60,443 nt of DNA from the NCBI GenBank assembly GCA_050015675.1, contig JBEKAY010000022.1, positions 1-60,443 on the forward strand, read 5' to 3'. This document shows positions 53,276-60,443 of this stretch, piece by piece. Made by a program: the position numbers and the translations under genes. This DNA comes from Fen-1298 sp050015675 (GTDB lineage: Bacteria > Bacteroidota > Ignavibacteria > UBA10030). Position 1 is the stretch's first letter, and every line of letters begins with the position of its first letter. The notes under the pieces were generated by a model that saw only the letters and a list, made by a program, of their open reading frames with translations, did no database searches and was not told the origin of the DNA.

Positions 53276-54054
53276 TTTGCTTTGTGAAATTCAAGCTCTT
53301 TACTGCCCATCGAAAGAATACACTTTGGAATAGTCGATCCGAAACGATTCTTTGATGCGAAGAGGATGCGATTTTGTGTCTCTTCCTGCACTTCAAGATG
53401 TAGTACACAATCAACTGCATGTTCCAAGAGTTTCGGTCCTGCAGCTGCTTTATCTTTTGTCACTTGTCCGATAATAAGGAGAATGTAATTTTTCTTTTGA
53501 GCTGAACGACGCAAAACGTACGTGCATTTACGAATCTGAGTGGTACTCCCTGGAAGTGTATCGGATGCATCAGTGTAAGCAGTCTGGATAGAATCGACTA
53601 CCAATACCTGCGTTTGAATATCTTCGATGTAAGAAATGATTTTATTAATGTTTGTTTCAAAGAGCAGGTATATGTCCGCCGAATGTATATGTAACCGATT
53701 TGCCCTCAGCTTCAACTGATCTATTGATTCTTCACCTGTTACATAAAGAGAAGGAACATTCATTTTATTAAGAATCTGTATAACGAATGTTGATTTACCG
53801 ACACCTGGCGGTCCCGCTAAAAGCACTGAGCTTCCAGGCACAAATCCTCCGCCTAATACTTTATCAATTTCCTTCACTGTTGTTTTTGTGCGTTTTACAT
53901 TTGAAGAACGAGCCTTTGGCAGAGAAACAGGCCTCGCATCAGTTTCATTTAAATGCTTAGTCTGACTTGAGACAGAATTCCACCTGCCGCAATCCGGACA
54001 TGAAAGATGAAATGTGTTAAAAACATGATGACAATGTTTGCATTCGTATTGCAT
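53272..54054 (-). CDS. Short RadA-like recombination ATPase
   Basis: The 260-aa protein has a RadA zinc finger (Cys5, Cys8, Cys19, Cys22), Walker A GPPGVGKS at 81-88, QVLVVDSIQTAY as Walker B region and the RadA-specific KNRFG motif at 235-239. Normal RadA/Sms is about 450 aa with a Lon-like C-terminal domain; here it stops just after KNRFG, with an intact end (LSMGSKELEFHKAK). RadA is a hexameric branch-migration helicase, and the shortened form may be specialised for the element. It is translationally coupled on both sides. Confidence 0.85.
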   Translation of the reverse strand: MQYECKHCHHVFNTFHLSCPDCGRWNSVSSQTKHLNETDARPVSLPKARSSNVKRTKTTVKEIDKVLGGGFVPGSSVLLAGPPGVGKSTFVIQILNKMNVPSLYVTGEESIDQLKLRANRLHIHSADIYLLFETNINKIISYIEDIQTQVLVVDSIQTAYTDASDTLPGSTTQIRKCTYVLRRSAQKKNYILLIIGQVTKDKAAAGPKLLEHAVDCVLHLEVQEETQNRILFASKNRFGSTIPKCILSMGSKELEFHKAK

Positions 54055-55712
54055 TAGTTCAATCTCTTTACGATAAATGTTACCTGAGCCTTGTTGTTTC
54101 GGAGTATCTGTCGAATATCGATTAAGATACCTCGTGTTGTAGATCGCACTTCTAATTGAAGCTCTGCTGCCTTCGCTCGTGCTTTCAGTTGAATATTTGA
54201 TAATCGGAGTCTTTGAATTTCAAGTCGAGATTTCGAAGATTCATTTATCCGTGAGGAAACAAGCTGGGATAGCAGAAGCCGGTCTTTTTGAAGCTTCAAC
54301 TTTGCAGATTCAAGATAATTAGAGGAAACATATCCATTTGACGATAATTGTGAATCGTGTTTGTAACTCAGCGAGTCAATTCTGAAGGATTCTTCTGCAT
54401 TGGCAATCTTCTGGTCCATCGCATTTATTGAACCGTCGGTTTGTTGCTGAACAGAAAGCATCTTTTCATTATTAAGATTCACCTGATCTAAGAAGAACTG
54501 TGCCGAGTTCTTCTGCGCTATGATTTCCTTCTCCTTCAACGTATCGCCTTTCTGTTTCAGGAAAGTGATTGTTTCCTTGGGATCCAATAAGATGGAAAGC
54601 TGCACATAGTTCTCCATCTTGGGATAAGGTGGTACTGATGACATTATCGATGCAAGTGTGTCCCGTTTAATTATGGTTTTGATTGTCAGAATACCTTTCG
54701 AGATATAAACGGATTCTAAATTGTATGTAAGGATATCCTCAACAGTTGCATAATTGAGCTTGATCGTATTACTGCTACCGGTCACTGGAGAAAATAGTTT
54801 GATGTTTTCCGGCACTGCGACCTTATCTGCTGCTGATAAATCACCAAAGAAATAGTTCTCAGCTGAGGTGTCTATAAGTGAAAACATTTGAGCAAGGATT
54901 TGATTACTCACATCGAGATTGCGGAGAGATGCAAAGACAGGTGTCCCTTTTTGGCATAAAACTTTTTCAGCAACATAATCTGCATGGAAGTTCTTGCCAA
55001 TTGTATGAAGGTAACCGTCTTGTCCTTTGAATATGAGCGTCTGAGGATTAAGCGCTCCAACAATCTCAAATGAGCCGGTTAACGGACGTTTTGTGAACAT
55101 ATCGTAAGCCTGGACTTCAGCAAAAACGAGATAGTCTTTGGAGTATTCGTTGTAGTCACGAACCGCTGCTTCAATGTTCTGTTGAGTAGAACGCATAAAG
55201 CGTTCATATCCCTGTGACGCAATGAAAAGCAATGGAATACAAGCAAGAAAGAATATGATAGATAGCATTAAATCTGTTTTGCTTCCGGTTTGCAGCCGAT
55301 AGGAATGCGGATGATTCATTTCCATCGGAAAAACACATTTCACTTTTGAGAATGGATAAAAGAGTTTTACTCGATTCACTGTCGCTGTATCCAGTAGAGG
55401 ATGTGAAGCATACCCGATGACGGCACAAATGTAGATGTCTTGTTTAAGGATAAGAATCGGAATTCCAACTAAAGCGATAATGGATATCATCATTAAAGAA
55501 TGAGTCAGTGTGCGATGGCCGAACCGTCTTTCTAAGGGTTTTGAAATGAAGGGGCATATTTTACCGATAATACTTGCAGCTGTATCGATATCCGGCAGGA
55601 CAGCCGCAAAAGCAATGATAATTGCGTTTGTGGCATTCAGGACAACTCCGATAGTTGTGAGAATAAGGAGATATATAAACTCTGCAAATGTGATATGAGT
55701 GGAAGCAATCAT
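54054..55712 (-). CDS. YdjM-type membrane hydrolase fused to an HlyD-like domain
   Basis: The first ~170 residues of this 552-aa protein match the YdjM/DUF457 'LexA-regulated metal-dependent hydrolase' family: VLPDIDTAAS at 38-47, GHRTLTHS at 65-72 and SHPLLDTATV at 103-112, in a multi-helix membrane setting. The rest is large and extracytoplasmic: VQLSILLDPKETITFLKQKG then DTLKEKEIIAQKN resembles a biotinyl-lipoyl strand of HlyD/MFP adaptors, followed by a long helical coiled coil (~410-520) and a returning strand (LEVRSTTRGILIDIR). A YdjM-HlyD fusion is unusual. It overlaps the RadA-like gene by one base. Confidence 0.75.
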   Translation of the reverse strand: MIASTHITFAEFIYLLILTTIGVVLNATNAIIIAFAAVLPDIDTAASIIGKICPFISKPLERRFGHRTLTHSLMMISIIALVGIPILILKQDIYICAVIGYASHPLLDTATVNRVKLFYPFSKVKCVFPMEMNHPHSYRLQTGSKTDLMLSIIFFLACIPLLFIASQGYERFMRSTQQNIEAAVRDYNEYSKDYLVFAEVQAYDMFTKRPLTGSFEIVGALNPQTLIFKGQDGYLHTIGKNFHADYVAEKVLCQKGTPVFASLRNLDVSNQILAQMFSLIDTSAENYFFGDLSAADKVAVPENIKLFSPVTGSSNTIKLNYATVEDILTYNLESVYISKGILTIKTIIKRDTLASIMSSVPPYPKMENYVQLSILLDPKETITFLKQKGDTLKEKEIIAQKNSAQFFLDQVNLNNEKMLSVQQQTDGSINAMDQKIANAEESFRIDSLSYKHDSQLSSNGYVSSNYLESAKLKLQKDRLLLSQLVSSRINESSKSRLEIQRLRLSNIQLKARAKAAELQLEVRSTTRGILIDIRQILRNNKAQVTFIVKRLN

Positions 55713-55734
55713 AATTCCTCACTTGGAGCGCACT

Positions 55735-55760
55735 TCATGCTTCGACTTCGCTCAGCATGA
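55735..55760. repeat. Short palindromic repeat in the element
   Basis: TCATGCT (55735-55741) and AGCATGA (55754-55760) form a hairpin with loop TCGACTTCGCTC in the 76-bp gap between the nucleotidyltransferase and YdjM-HlyD genes. There is no T-run. The sequence resembles dispersed intergenic repeats seen in many genomes. Confidence 0.5.
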
Positions 55761-55788
55761 CTCTGTGTGACGTTCTTGATTGAAGCGA

Positions 55789-56352
55789 TCAATCTCTATC
55801 CTCCGGAATTCGATATGGTAAATTCAAAAGCTGGAATATTTGTTCTTCGCTATCGATAGGAATGATAGATCCTCCTGGAGAGAGCAATCCGGTTCCATCT
55901 GCTTTGAGCTGCATATGCAGTTCAATTGCTCTACGAGCAAGCATGATGTTGTGGTTTTTGCTTCCGGTTTTTATTAGCATGAGTGTCCACCATGTTTGCG
56001 GACTCGCTACGAAAATGTCAATTGGTACATCTTCTCCATCATCACCACAAAGATGGCGGCCAGGAATAGATTTAATGAATCGTTTTGACTTTGGCCCATT
56101 TGTCTCAATTGAAAGCGTTCCTTTGAAACAGAATTGAGAGAGACGCCTTTCAAGAAGATTGGTTTGAACTGGTTCACCAAAGAGAGTTTCATCATCCTCC
56201 TGAATGAACTTGGGAATAGCTATAATATCGATGTCGTTTACTGCATATTTTTGTCTTCGAAGTGAACCGACTATTTCGATCTGCTCGCAGGTGTCTTTGA
56301 TGTCGTTGACGAATGTTTCTGCGATGTCTCGCGCAAATGAGTCCGGGAACAT
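55789..56352 (-). CDS. Minimal PolX-type nucleotidyltransferase
   Basis: The 187-aa protein has the polymerase beta superfamily palm: EIVGSLRRQKYAVNDIDIIA with GSLRR at 29-33 and metal-binding Asp40 and Asp42, and a third acidic residue Asp112 in DVPIDIFVAS. It ends with a thumb-like segment closing LLNLPYRIPEDRD, which resembles the LPYREP end of PolX proteins. The N-terminal 8-kDa and helix-hairpin-helix domains of full PolX are absent. Such small versions occur on phages and mobile elements; a DNA-repair or end-filling role is inference. Confidence 0.82.
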   Translation of the reverse strand: MFPDSFARDIAETFVNDIKDTCEQIEIVGSLRRQKYAVNDIDIIAIPKFIQEDDETLFGEPVQTNLLERRLSQFCFKGTLSIETNGPKSKRFIKSIPGRHLCGDDGEDVPIDIFVASPQTWWTLMLIKTGSKNHNIMLARRAIELHMQLKADGTGLLSPGGSIIPIDSEEQIFQLLNLPYRIPEDRD

Positions 56353-56382
56353 AGGATTTCCTTTCTGATAACCCCCTCTTAA

Positions 56383-56405
56383 TCTCCCCCTAAAAAAGGG
56401 GGAGA
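56383..56405. repeat. Palindromic hairpin repeat
   Basis: TCTCCCCC (56383-56390) and GGGGGAGA (56398-56405) pair around TAAAAAA in the gap between the DUF4373 and nucleotidyltransferase genes. It is of the same C-rich/G-rich type as the palindromes at 138-158 and 12522-12571, and the same kind thus occurs in both host and element DNA. Confidence 0.55.
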
Positions 56406-56442
56406 GATAATTAAATCGTGAATTGGCATTGGATTGAAATAA

Positions 56443-57513
56443 TTATGGTGGATGGCTGGTGGTAGTGCGTTTTCGCAGAATTGATCCGACATTTGATTCT
56501 TCAGCTGCTGTCAGAAGTTGAACCCAGGGAGTTGTACTATCTCCATTTCCATTCAGGCATGTCCACAACCAACCGAAAGGATTGGCTATGCGGGTCTTCT
56601 CGCTTGCCTTCAGCATGAGCTGCAAAGCACGAATTACAAGTTCTGGGTAATGAATCTTTTCGTGTAGAATCTTGTAGGCATCATAGCACATCGACACTTT
56701 GCGTTCATGCGTTCCGCCAAGAAATATTTTCCTAAGTTCATCGTTTGCAGGGTTCCAATTGAATTTATTCCTATGCTCTTCGTTCCATTTCACGATCTTT
56801 GTGCGGAACGTTTGGCAATACTCCTGAAAGCCGTTTTCATCTAACTCGACGAGATATGGCTCGTTCTTGAGTTGTTCATAAGTGAATTCGTTTTTCTTTG
56901 AATCAGATTTATCCCTTGCATGCATGTCTGTTTCTTTTTCTTTTTTTGATTCTGTTTCTGCTTCTGTTTCTGTGTGAACATTTCCGGACAAACTTCGGAG
57001 AGTGTTCGGAGTTTCTTCGGATTGTGTCCGAACATTGTCCGTAGAAGGTTCGGAGTCTGTCCGTATTTTGTTCGTAGTCCGTTGAAGTCTTCTAGTATAG
57101 TCGTCTGCACGTTGTTCGAAGGATTGGCTGTATAAAACATTGAATTCTATCCATTTTTGAAGGTCGAAGAGTCCAATCTCTGCAGCGGCCTTGATTACAA
57201 GAGCGACATGTTTTGGAGGAGCAAAGAGATTTTTAGAAATAATTTTTAGAGGTAGTAATGGGATGCGTGTAGGGTCTGATGAGAACTCGAAATATTTTTC
57301 CTGAGAATTTTTAGATATTTGCATGATTTTTGAAAAATTTTGATCAATTTCTTTATCAATACCTGTGACTTTTAGATAAAAAGTGTCCGAATGCTGGCCG
57401 ATTTCTTCCAGGAGTCCCCAATAGATACCTATGCCTTCGGCACCAAATAGAGAACCAAGTGTTTGTAACTTGGAATTATAACGTGCTGCACATTCGTGAT
57501 GAAACCACTTCAT
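56443..57513 (-). CDS. DUF4373 (Lin1244/Lin1753-like) replication-type protein
   Basis: The 356-aa protein begins MKWFHHECAARYNSKLQTL and GIGIYWGLLEEIGQHSD, the Lin1244/Lin1753-like N-terminal domain common to replication proteins of phages and conjugative elements. A charged, Thr/Ser-rich linker (~150-200) follows, then a C-terminal helical domain (YPELVIRALQLMLKASEKTR with NPFGWLWTCLNGNG). It is probably a DNA-binding replication initiator or loader; this is inferred from the domain and setting. It starts 3 bp after the unknown 431-aa gene. Confidence 0.8.
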   Translation of the reverse strand: MKWFHHECAARYNSKLQTLGSLFGAEGIGIYWGLLEEIGQHSDTFYLKVTGIDKEIDQNFSKIMQISKNSQEKYFEFSSDPTRIPLLPLKIISKNLFAPPKHVALVIKAAAEIGLFDLQKWIEFNVLYSQSFEQRADDYTRRLQRTTNKIRTDSEPSTDNVRTQSEETPNTLRSLSGNVHTETEAETESKKEKETDMHARDKSDSKKNEFTYEQLKNEPYLVELDENGFQEYCQTFRTKIVKWNEEHRNKFNWNPANDELRKIFLGGTHERKVSMCYDAYKILHEKIHYPELVIRALQLMLKASEKTRIANPFGWLWTCLNGNGDSTTPWVQLLTAAEESNVGSILRKRTTTSHPP

Positions 57514-57516
57514 TCA

Positions 57517-58812
57517 TCACCTCTTCAACTCATAATAGAACTGCTCGAACCGGTCGAGTGCCTTCGTACGTTCAAGCAAATCGTATTGTTTGTTGTAAGC
57601 GTCTGCAATAAGAATCACGACTGCATTGCGTACGCGCGAACGCTTCAGCAAAGGCACATTTTTGATAACACTTTCAATGACATCGAGAATCACAATTGCA
57701 TTAATTTCTGTTAATGCGGAGAGACTAAAATCAGGATGCAATAAACGGGCTTGACTCTCTGCTTGTGCAATGATTGTTTCACTCTTCTCTCCCAAACATT
57801 CATAGACAACCCTGCGAAATGAACGGAAGATGCGTTCAAAGAGTGTAATAATTTCAGATTGTTGTTCTTTCTTTTCTTCAACCTTTTTCTCTTTTGGCTC
57901 ATCTGACTGCTTCTTTATGGTCCTTCGTGAATGACGTTTGAACTGAAGCTGTTCCTGTGGTGGGACGCTTGCCTCAGCATCAATTCGATTTTGGTCTGAA
58001 GTCTTGATGACCGTTTCTGGAAATTCTAATTCAAGCGTACTAGGAGTATCTTGTTTTTGTTCCGGTGTGTTGAGCATCTGCTTGACAAGTTCTGCAAACT
58101 CATTGGCTTCATTGATCATTTCTGATTGTTGACTTTGAATTCTATCGGCTCCCTCTTTTTTTAGGATAAGTGTTTGTTGCTGCGGTGGTGCTTTCGATAT
58201 TTGAAGTGGCAGCTCATTCGTGTTGGAATCATATCGTTCCTGGATAAGCTCGTTATTCTTATCTATATCATAGAGAAGCAAACGACCTTTCATAGATGTG
58301 GGGATATAGCTGATTAATTCCTGTGAAGAGCGGATTTCCTGTAAATCGATTTTAGGGATGGATTGCGAGAAATCGTTACACTCTATTATACCGTGTCGAC
58401 AAGTAGAATTAGATAAAAGCTTTTGAACACTCTTCTTGGTTAATGAATCAAGCTGAATCTTTAAGCAAGGTTCATAATAGAACGTGGAACGAAATTGCTC
58501 CATCAATTCCTGTGATGCTTTATAGAAATGAATCATTGTTCCTTCATCACTGGACCGTGTCTTAAAGGTTGCAATGACTTTTTCTACCTGTATGCGAAAA
58601 CGTAAATCTTGATTCATACGGGCACAATCGAAGATGTTAGAACCTCTCAGAAAGAGAAGATCGAAGAACTTCTCTTTCACAATCGGATTAGGTATCTCAT
58701 ATGCAATTACCATAAGATTGATTGAATCGGTAGTTTGCGATTGAGCAAGCAAAAGCGGGTCAAGATGCTTCCCCGGAACACCGGCAATGATTTCGATAGC
58801 GCCATTGATCAT
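57517..58812 (-). CDS. Unknown protein of the element
   Basis: The 431-aa product is not recognised. Its N-terminal ~200 residues look globular (INLMVIAYEIPNPIVKEKFF and QSIPKIDLQEIRSSQELISY). Residues ~205-310 are a polar, disordered Gln/Glu/Lys-rich linker, and the C-terminal ~110 residues form a helical domain starting ITLFERIFRSFRRVVYE. No signal peptide or membrane segment is seen, so it should be cytoplasmic. GGAAGGAATA lies before the start. It is tightly linked to the DUF4373 gene, so a role in DNA maintenance is possible. Confidence 0.75.
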   Translation of the reverse strand: MINGAIEIIAGVPGKHLDPLLLAQSQTTDSINLMVIAYEIPNPIVKEKFFDLLFLRGSNIFDCARMNQDLRFRIQVEKVIATFKTRSSDEGTMIHFYKASQELMEQFRSTFYYEPCLKIQLDSLTKKSVQKLLSNSTCRHGIIECNDFSQSIPKIDLQEIRSSQELISYIPTSMKGRLLLYDIDKNNELIQERYDSNTNELPLQISKAPPQQQTLILKKEGADRIQSQQSEMINEANEFAELVKQMLNTPEQKQDTPSTLELEFPETVIKTSDQNRIDAEASVPPQEQLQFKRHSRRTIKKQSDEPKEKKVEEKKEQQSEIITLFERIFRSFRRVVYECLGEKSETIIAQAESQARLLHPDFSLSALTEINAIVILDVIESVIKNVPLLKRSRVRNAVVILIADAYNKQYDLLERTKALDRFEQFYYELKR

Positions 58813-58827
58813 TATTCCTTCCCTGCC

Positions 58828-59136
58828 TTATGGAATGACATACGCTTTTTTCATTATGGTGCTGTGCGATGTTTTTATTCGCACAAGATATATGCCAGCA
58901 GGGAGGTTAAATACCTCTATGCTTATTCGATGTAGTCCGGATTCGTAAAATGATTTTTGCACAACAACATTACCAATCAGATTATACACTGTCACCCAAG
59001 CCGAATCACCAGGTTGAATAGTAAATCTGAGAACAGTGGATTTCTTTTGAACTGGAGTGTCTTCGGCTGCAAGATAAATGCAAGACGCAAGGAAGAATGA
59101 TAGAACAAAGAAGCAAATAATTTTATATATACTCAT
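58828..59136 (-). CDS. Lipoprotein consisting mainly of a T9SS-type sorting domain
   Basis: The 102-aa protein has a signal peptide with lipobox LASC (Cys19) and then, after a short linker, a domain matching the type A T9SS C-terminal sorting pattern: AWVTVYNLIGNVVVQKSFYE, GLHRISIEVFNLPAGIYLVR and a closing Lys-rich strand MKKAYVIP. Normally this ~80-residue domain is the tail of a large secreted protein; here nearly nothing precedes it. The start overlaps the end of the TolC-like gene (ATGA). It may bind the type IX machinery or just be a structural Ig-like fold. Confidence 0.78.
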   Translation of the reverse strand: MSIYKIICFFVLSFFLASCIYLAAEDTPVQKKSTVLRFTIQPGDSAWVTVYNLIGNVVVQKSFYESGLHRISIEVFNLPAGIYLVRIKTSHSTIMKKAYVIP

Positions 59137-59816
59137 TGTCTCTCCGATAGTTTGAGTAGTAGTTGGGCTTGTTGGTGTTTTAAATCGTTGATACTTGTTT
59201 GCAGTGATAGCAATTCGATTTTTGTTCGAAGCAACGCATCATATTCGATTTTCCCTTGTTCAAATCGCAGTTCGTTGAAATGGATTAAATCCTCTATCAT
59301 CGATAATTGTTTTTCAAGCGATTTGAGCTTTTCACCGATGTCCTGCAATTCTAATCGAAGGGTTATCTGAGTAGCTTCCTGTAGATATTTCATATGTTGA
59401 TACTCCGTTTGAAGTCTTGACAATTGTAGTATTGCGTCTGAGTGTTTTGAAGTGAAGAATAACTCGCTTAATGAAAGGTTCAAAGAAAGTCGGTATGCAT
59501 CCTTGGGCATTACATATGTTGCATTGGAAGACGGATCGGTAAATAAGAGATTGCCGATGCCATAGCTTGCAGAGATGCTCATATTGGGTGTCAAGCGATG
59601 AAAGAAATTTGTTTGTGATACTTGCTCCTCGGCTTTTTGTATATCGATTTCAATCTGGTGCAATTGGAGGCTGTCAATTATTCGATGAATGGGAACCGTC
59701 CCCACCTCGGGGGGAAAGACGGGAACGGGTTGCCCATACAAAGCAATCCACGCGAGCGATGACAACAGAATCATGCTCATTACGATGGAACCTATATTGT
59801 GGATGCTCTGATTCAT
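59133..59816 (-). CDS. Half-length TolC-like outer-membrane protein
   Basis: I start at MNQSIHNIGSIVMSMILL (227 aa); the frame upstream lies in a palindromic repeat. It has a signal segment ending ALYGQ, then long amphipathic helices: EIDIQKAEEQVSQTNFFHRL, a strand-loop-strand segment (RLTPNMSISASYG, DAYRLSLNLSLSELFF) and helices to the end (TKIELLSLQTSINDLKHQQA). This is one OEP/TolC repeat (helix, beta, helix), whereas TolC has two in about 450 aa, so a hexameric channel is possible. It could pair with the HlyD-like domain encoded downstream. Confidence 0.75.
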   Translation of the reverse strand: MNQSIHNIGSIVMSMILLSSLAWIALYGQPVPVFPPEVGTVPIHRIIDSLQLHQIEIDIQKAEEQVSQTNFFHRLTPNMSISASYGIGNLLFTDPSSNATYVMPKDAYRLSLNLSLSELFFTSKHSDAILQLSRLQTEYQHMKYLQEATQITLRLELQDIGEKLKSLEKQLSMIEDLIHFNELRFEQGKIEYDALLRTKIELLSLQTSINDLKHQQAQLLLKLSERQ

Positions 59817-59838
59817 TTCTATGCCCTCTGATTCAAAT

Positions 59839-59870
59839 GAGGAGCAGATTGCCACATCGCTCCGCTCCTC
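59839..59870. repeat. Palindromic repeat ahead of the TolC-like gene
   Basis: GAGGAGC (59839-59845) and GCTCCTC (59864-59870) are inverted around an 18-base spacer (AGATTGCCACATCGCTCC). The sequence is of a kind found dispersed between genes in many bacteria. It lies between the partial gene and the TolC-like gene. Confidence 0.45.
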
Positions 59871-59882
59871 GCAATGACTTCG

Positions 59883-60443
59883 TCACTTGCTCGATGTTAT
59901 TTCACGAAGAATAGAACCATCTGATTGTCCGAGAGTGCGCGTTTGTCTCCAACTGTTGTCCGCATATTCGGTGCGAGTAACAAGGCTGCCATCTGACAGA
60001 CCATAAGTCTTTCGAAGCTGCGAGAAAACTCCATTGCCATCTCTCACTTCTGTGACGACAATACTGTCTAGGGCAAAGCGGGATGACACTTTGACTGATC
60101 CGTCTTGCGGATTAATCGTCCGTGTTACCACCGGTAAGCGGAACGTATATGTTTCCAGCGTTCCGTTCCGAAGAACATGCGTCACGATTGTGTCGGAGCT
60201 AAGACCGAATAATTCTGTGATGTTGCTTTGCTGTGGATTATCATTAAGAAAATCCGAATGAGAGATATATCTCTTAGTCTCGGTGACGACATGGCCGTTT
60301 TCTTTTCCATAGGATTTACGGATCGTAATCAGCGGCAATCCTTTAGGATATGTATATCGCTCAGTGACGGTTGCTCCGTAACCATCTTCAGTAAGTGCAC
60401 CATAGATTAATACAGTGTCTATACTCGTCTTTGCGAGAATAGC
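59883..60443 (-). CDS. DGS-repeat protein, partial (cut by the window edge)
   Basis: The frame stays open to the last base, so the start lies beyond 60443; the visible part is 186 residues of the C-terminus. It is hydrophilic, beta-rich and internally repetitive: the pattern (G/P)xx(D/N)G(S/H)xxxxT recurs as KENGHVVTETKRY, NPQDGSVKVSSRF, GLSDGSLVTRTEY and GQSDGSILREITS. Nothing in the visible part identifies a family. It is 66 bp upstream of the TolC-like gene on the same strand. Confidence 0.7.
   Translation of the reverse strand, partial: AILAKTSIDTVLIYGALTEDGYGATVTERYTYPKGLPLITIRKSYGKENGHVVTETKRYISHSDFLNDNPQQSNITELFGLSSDTIVTHVLRNGTLETYTFRLPVVTRTINPQDGSVKVSSRFALDSIVVTEVRDGNGVFSQLRKTYGLSDGSLVTRTEYADNSWRQTRTLGQSDGSILREITSSK

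Noticed and set aside
1..60443. CRISPR arrays, rRNA genes, or insertion sequences with transposases
   Set aside because: I found no regularly spaced direct repeats, no rRNA-like stretch and no transposase frame on either strand.

Overview
The window reads as chromosomal DNA of a Gram-negative, moderately AT-rich bacterium of the Bacteroidota/Chlorobiota/Ignavibacteria type. The reasons are type IX secretion (T9SS)-like C-terminal tails on a secreted peptidase and on a small lipoprotein, TonB-dependent uptake, LolCDE and Lnt lipoprotein machinery, a DUF3098-type membrane protein, and BshC of bacillithiol synthesis. The exact lineage is inference; no rRNA gene is present.

Region 1 (1-12.6 kb) is a loosely packed accessory and metal-uptake zone. 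It holds a DinB-like protein, a TPR lipoprotein, a leftward operon for zinc/manganese-type uptake (small Cys/His exported protein, outer-membrane barrel, periplasmic metal-binding protein, ABC-3 permease, but no ATPase gene), a divergent ZIP transporter, a secreted MXAN_6640-type metallopeptidase, and a TonB receptor with a second small Cys/His protein in front of it. A 71-bp relic of the last ~23 codons of that receptor lies directly ahead of the uptake operon. Gaps here carry five copies of a hairpin-plus-T-run repeat, all in one orientation, and several large palindromes.

Region 2 (12.6-50.7 kb) is dense housekeeping DNA: apt, an enoyl-CoA hydratase and an Lrp regulator; rpe and a PASTA protein; a rightward nucleoside-salvage cluster (cdd, tdk, punA) ending in bshC; the classical leftward rimP-nusA-infB-rbfA-truB-ribF-rpsO-pnp-aroA operon; a membrane/lipid cluster (LOG, ltaE, lnt, PAP2, DedA, ispF, acylphosphatase); tRNA-Leu(GAG) and tRNA-Lys(UUU); lolD with two LolC/E permeases; prfB with a programmed +1 frameshift; aspS, trxA, dnaE and proS.

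Region 3 (50.7 kb to the window end) looks like one end of an integrated mobile element. A 3' fragment of tRNA-Arg(CCU) marks the attachment site. Next to it is a tyrosine recombinase with an extra N-terminal winged-helix-like domain. Above it runs a tight leftward gene string: a membrane-tailed AAA ATPase, a short RadA lacking the Lon-like domain, a YdjM-HlyD fusion, a minimal PolX-type nucleotidyltransferase, a DUF4373 protein, an unknown 431-aa protein, a lipoprotein that is little more than a T9SS sorting domain, a half-size TolC-like protein, and a DGS-repeat protein cut by the window edge. Replication/recombination functions combined with inner-membrane, adaptor and outer-membrane parts make this the best candidate for an undescribed system. 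The element's far end, which should carry the intact tRNA-Arg, is outside the window.
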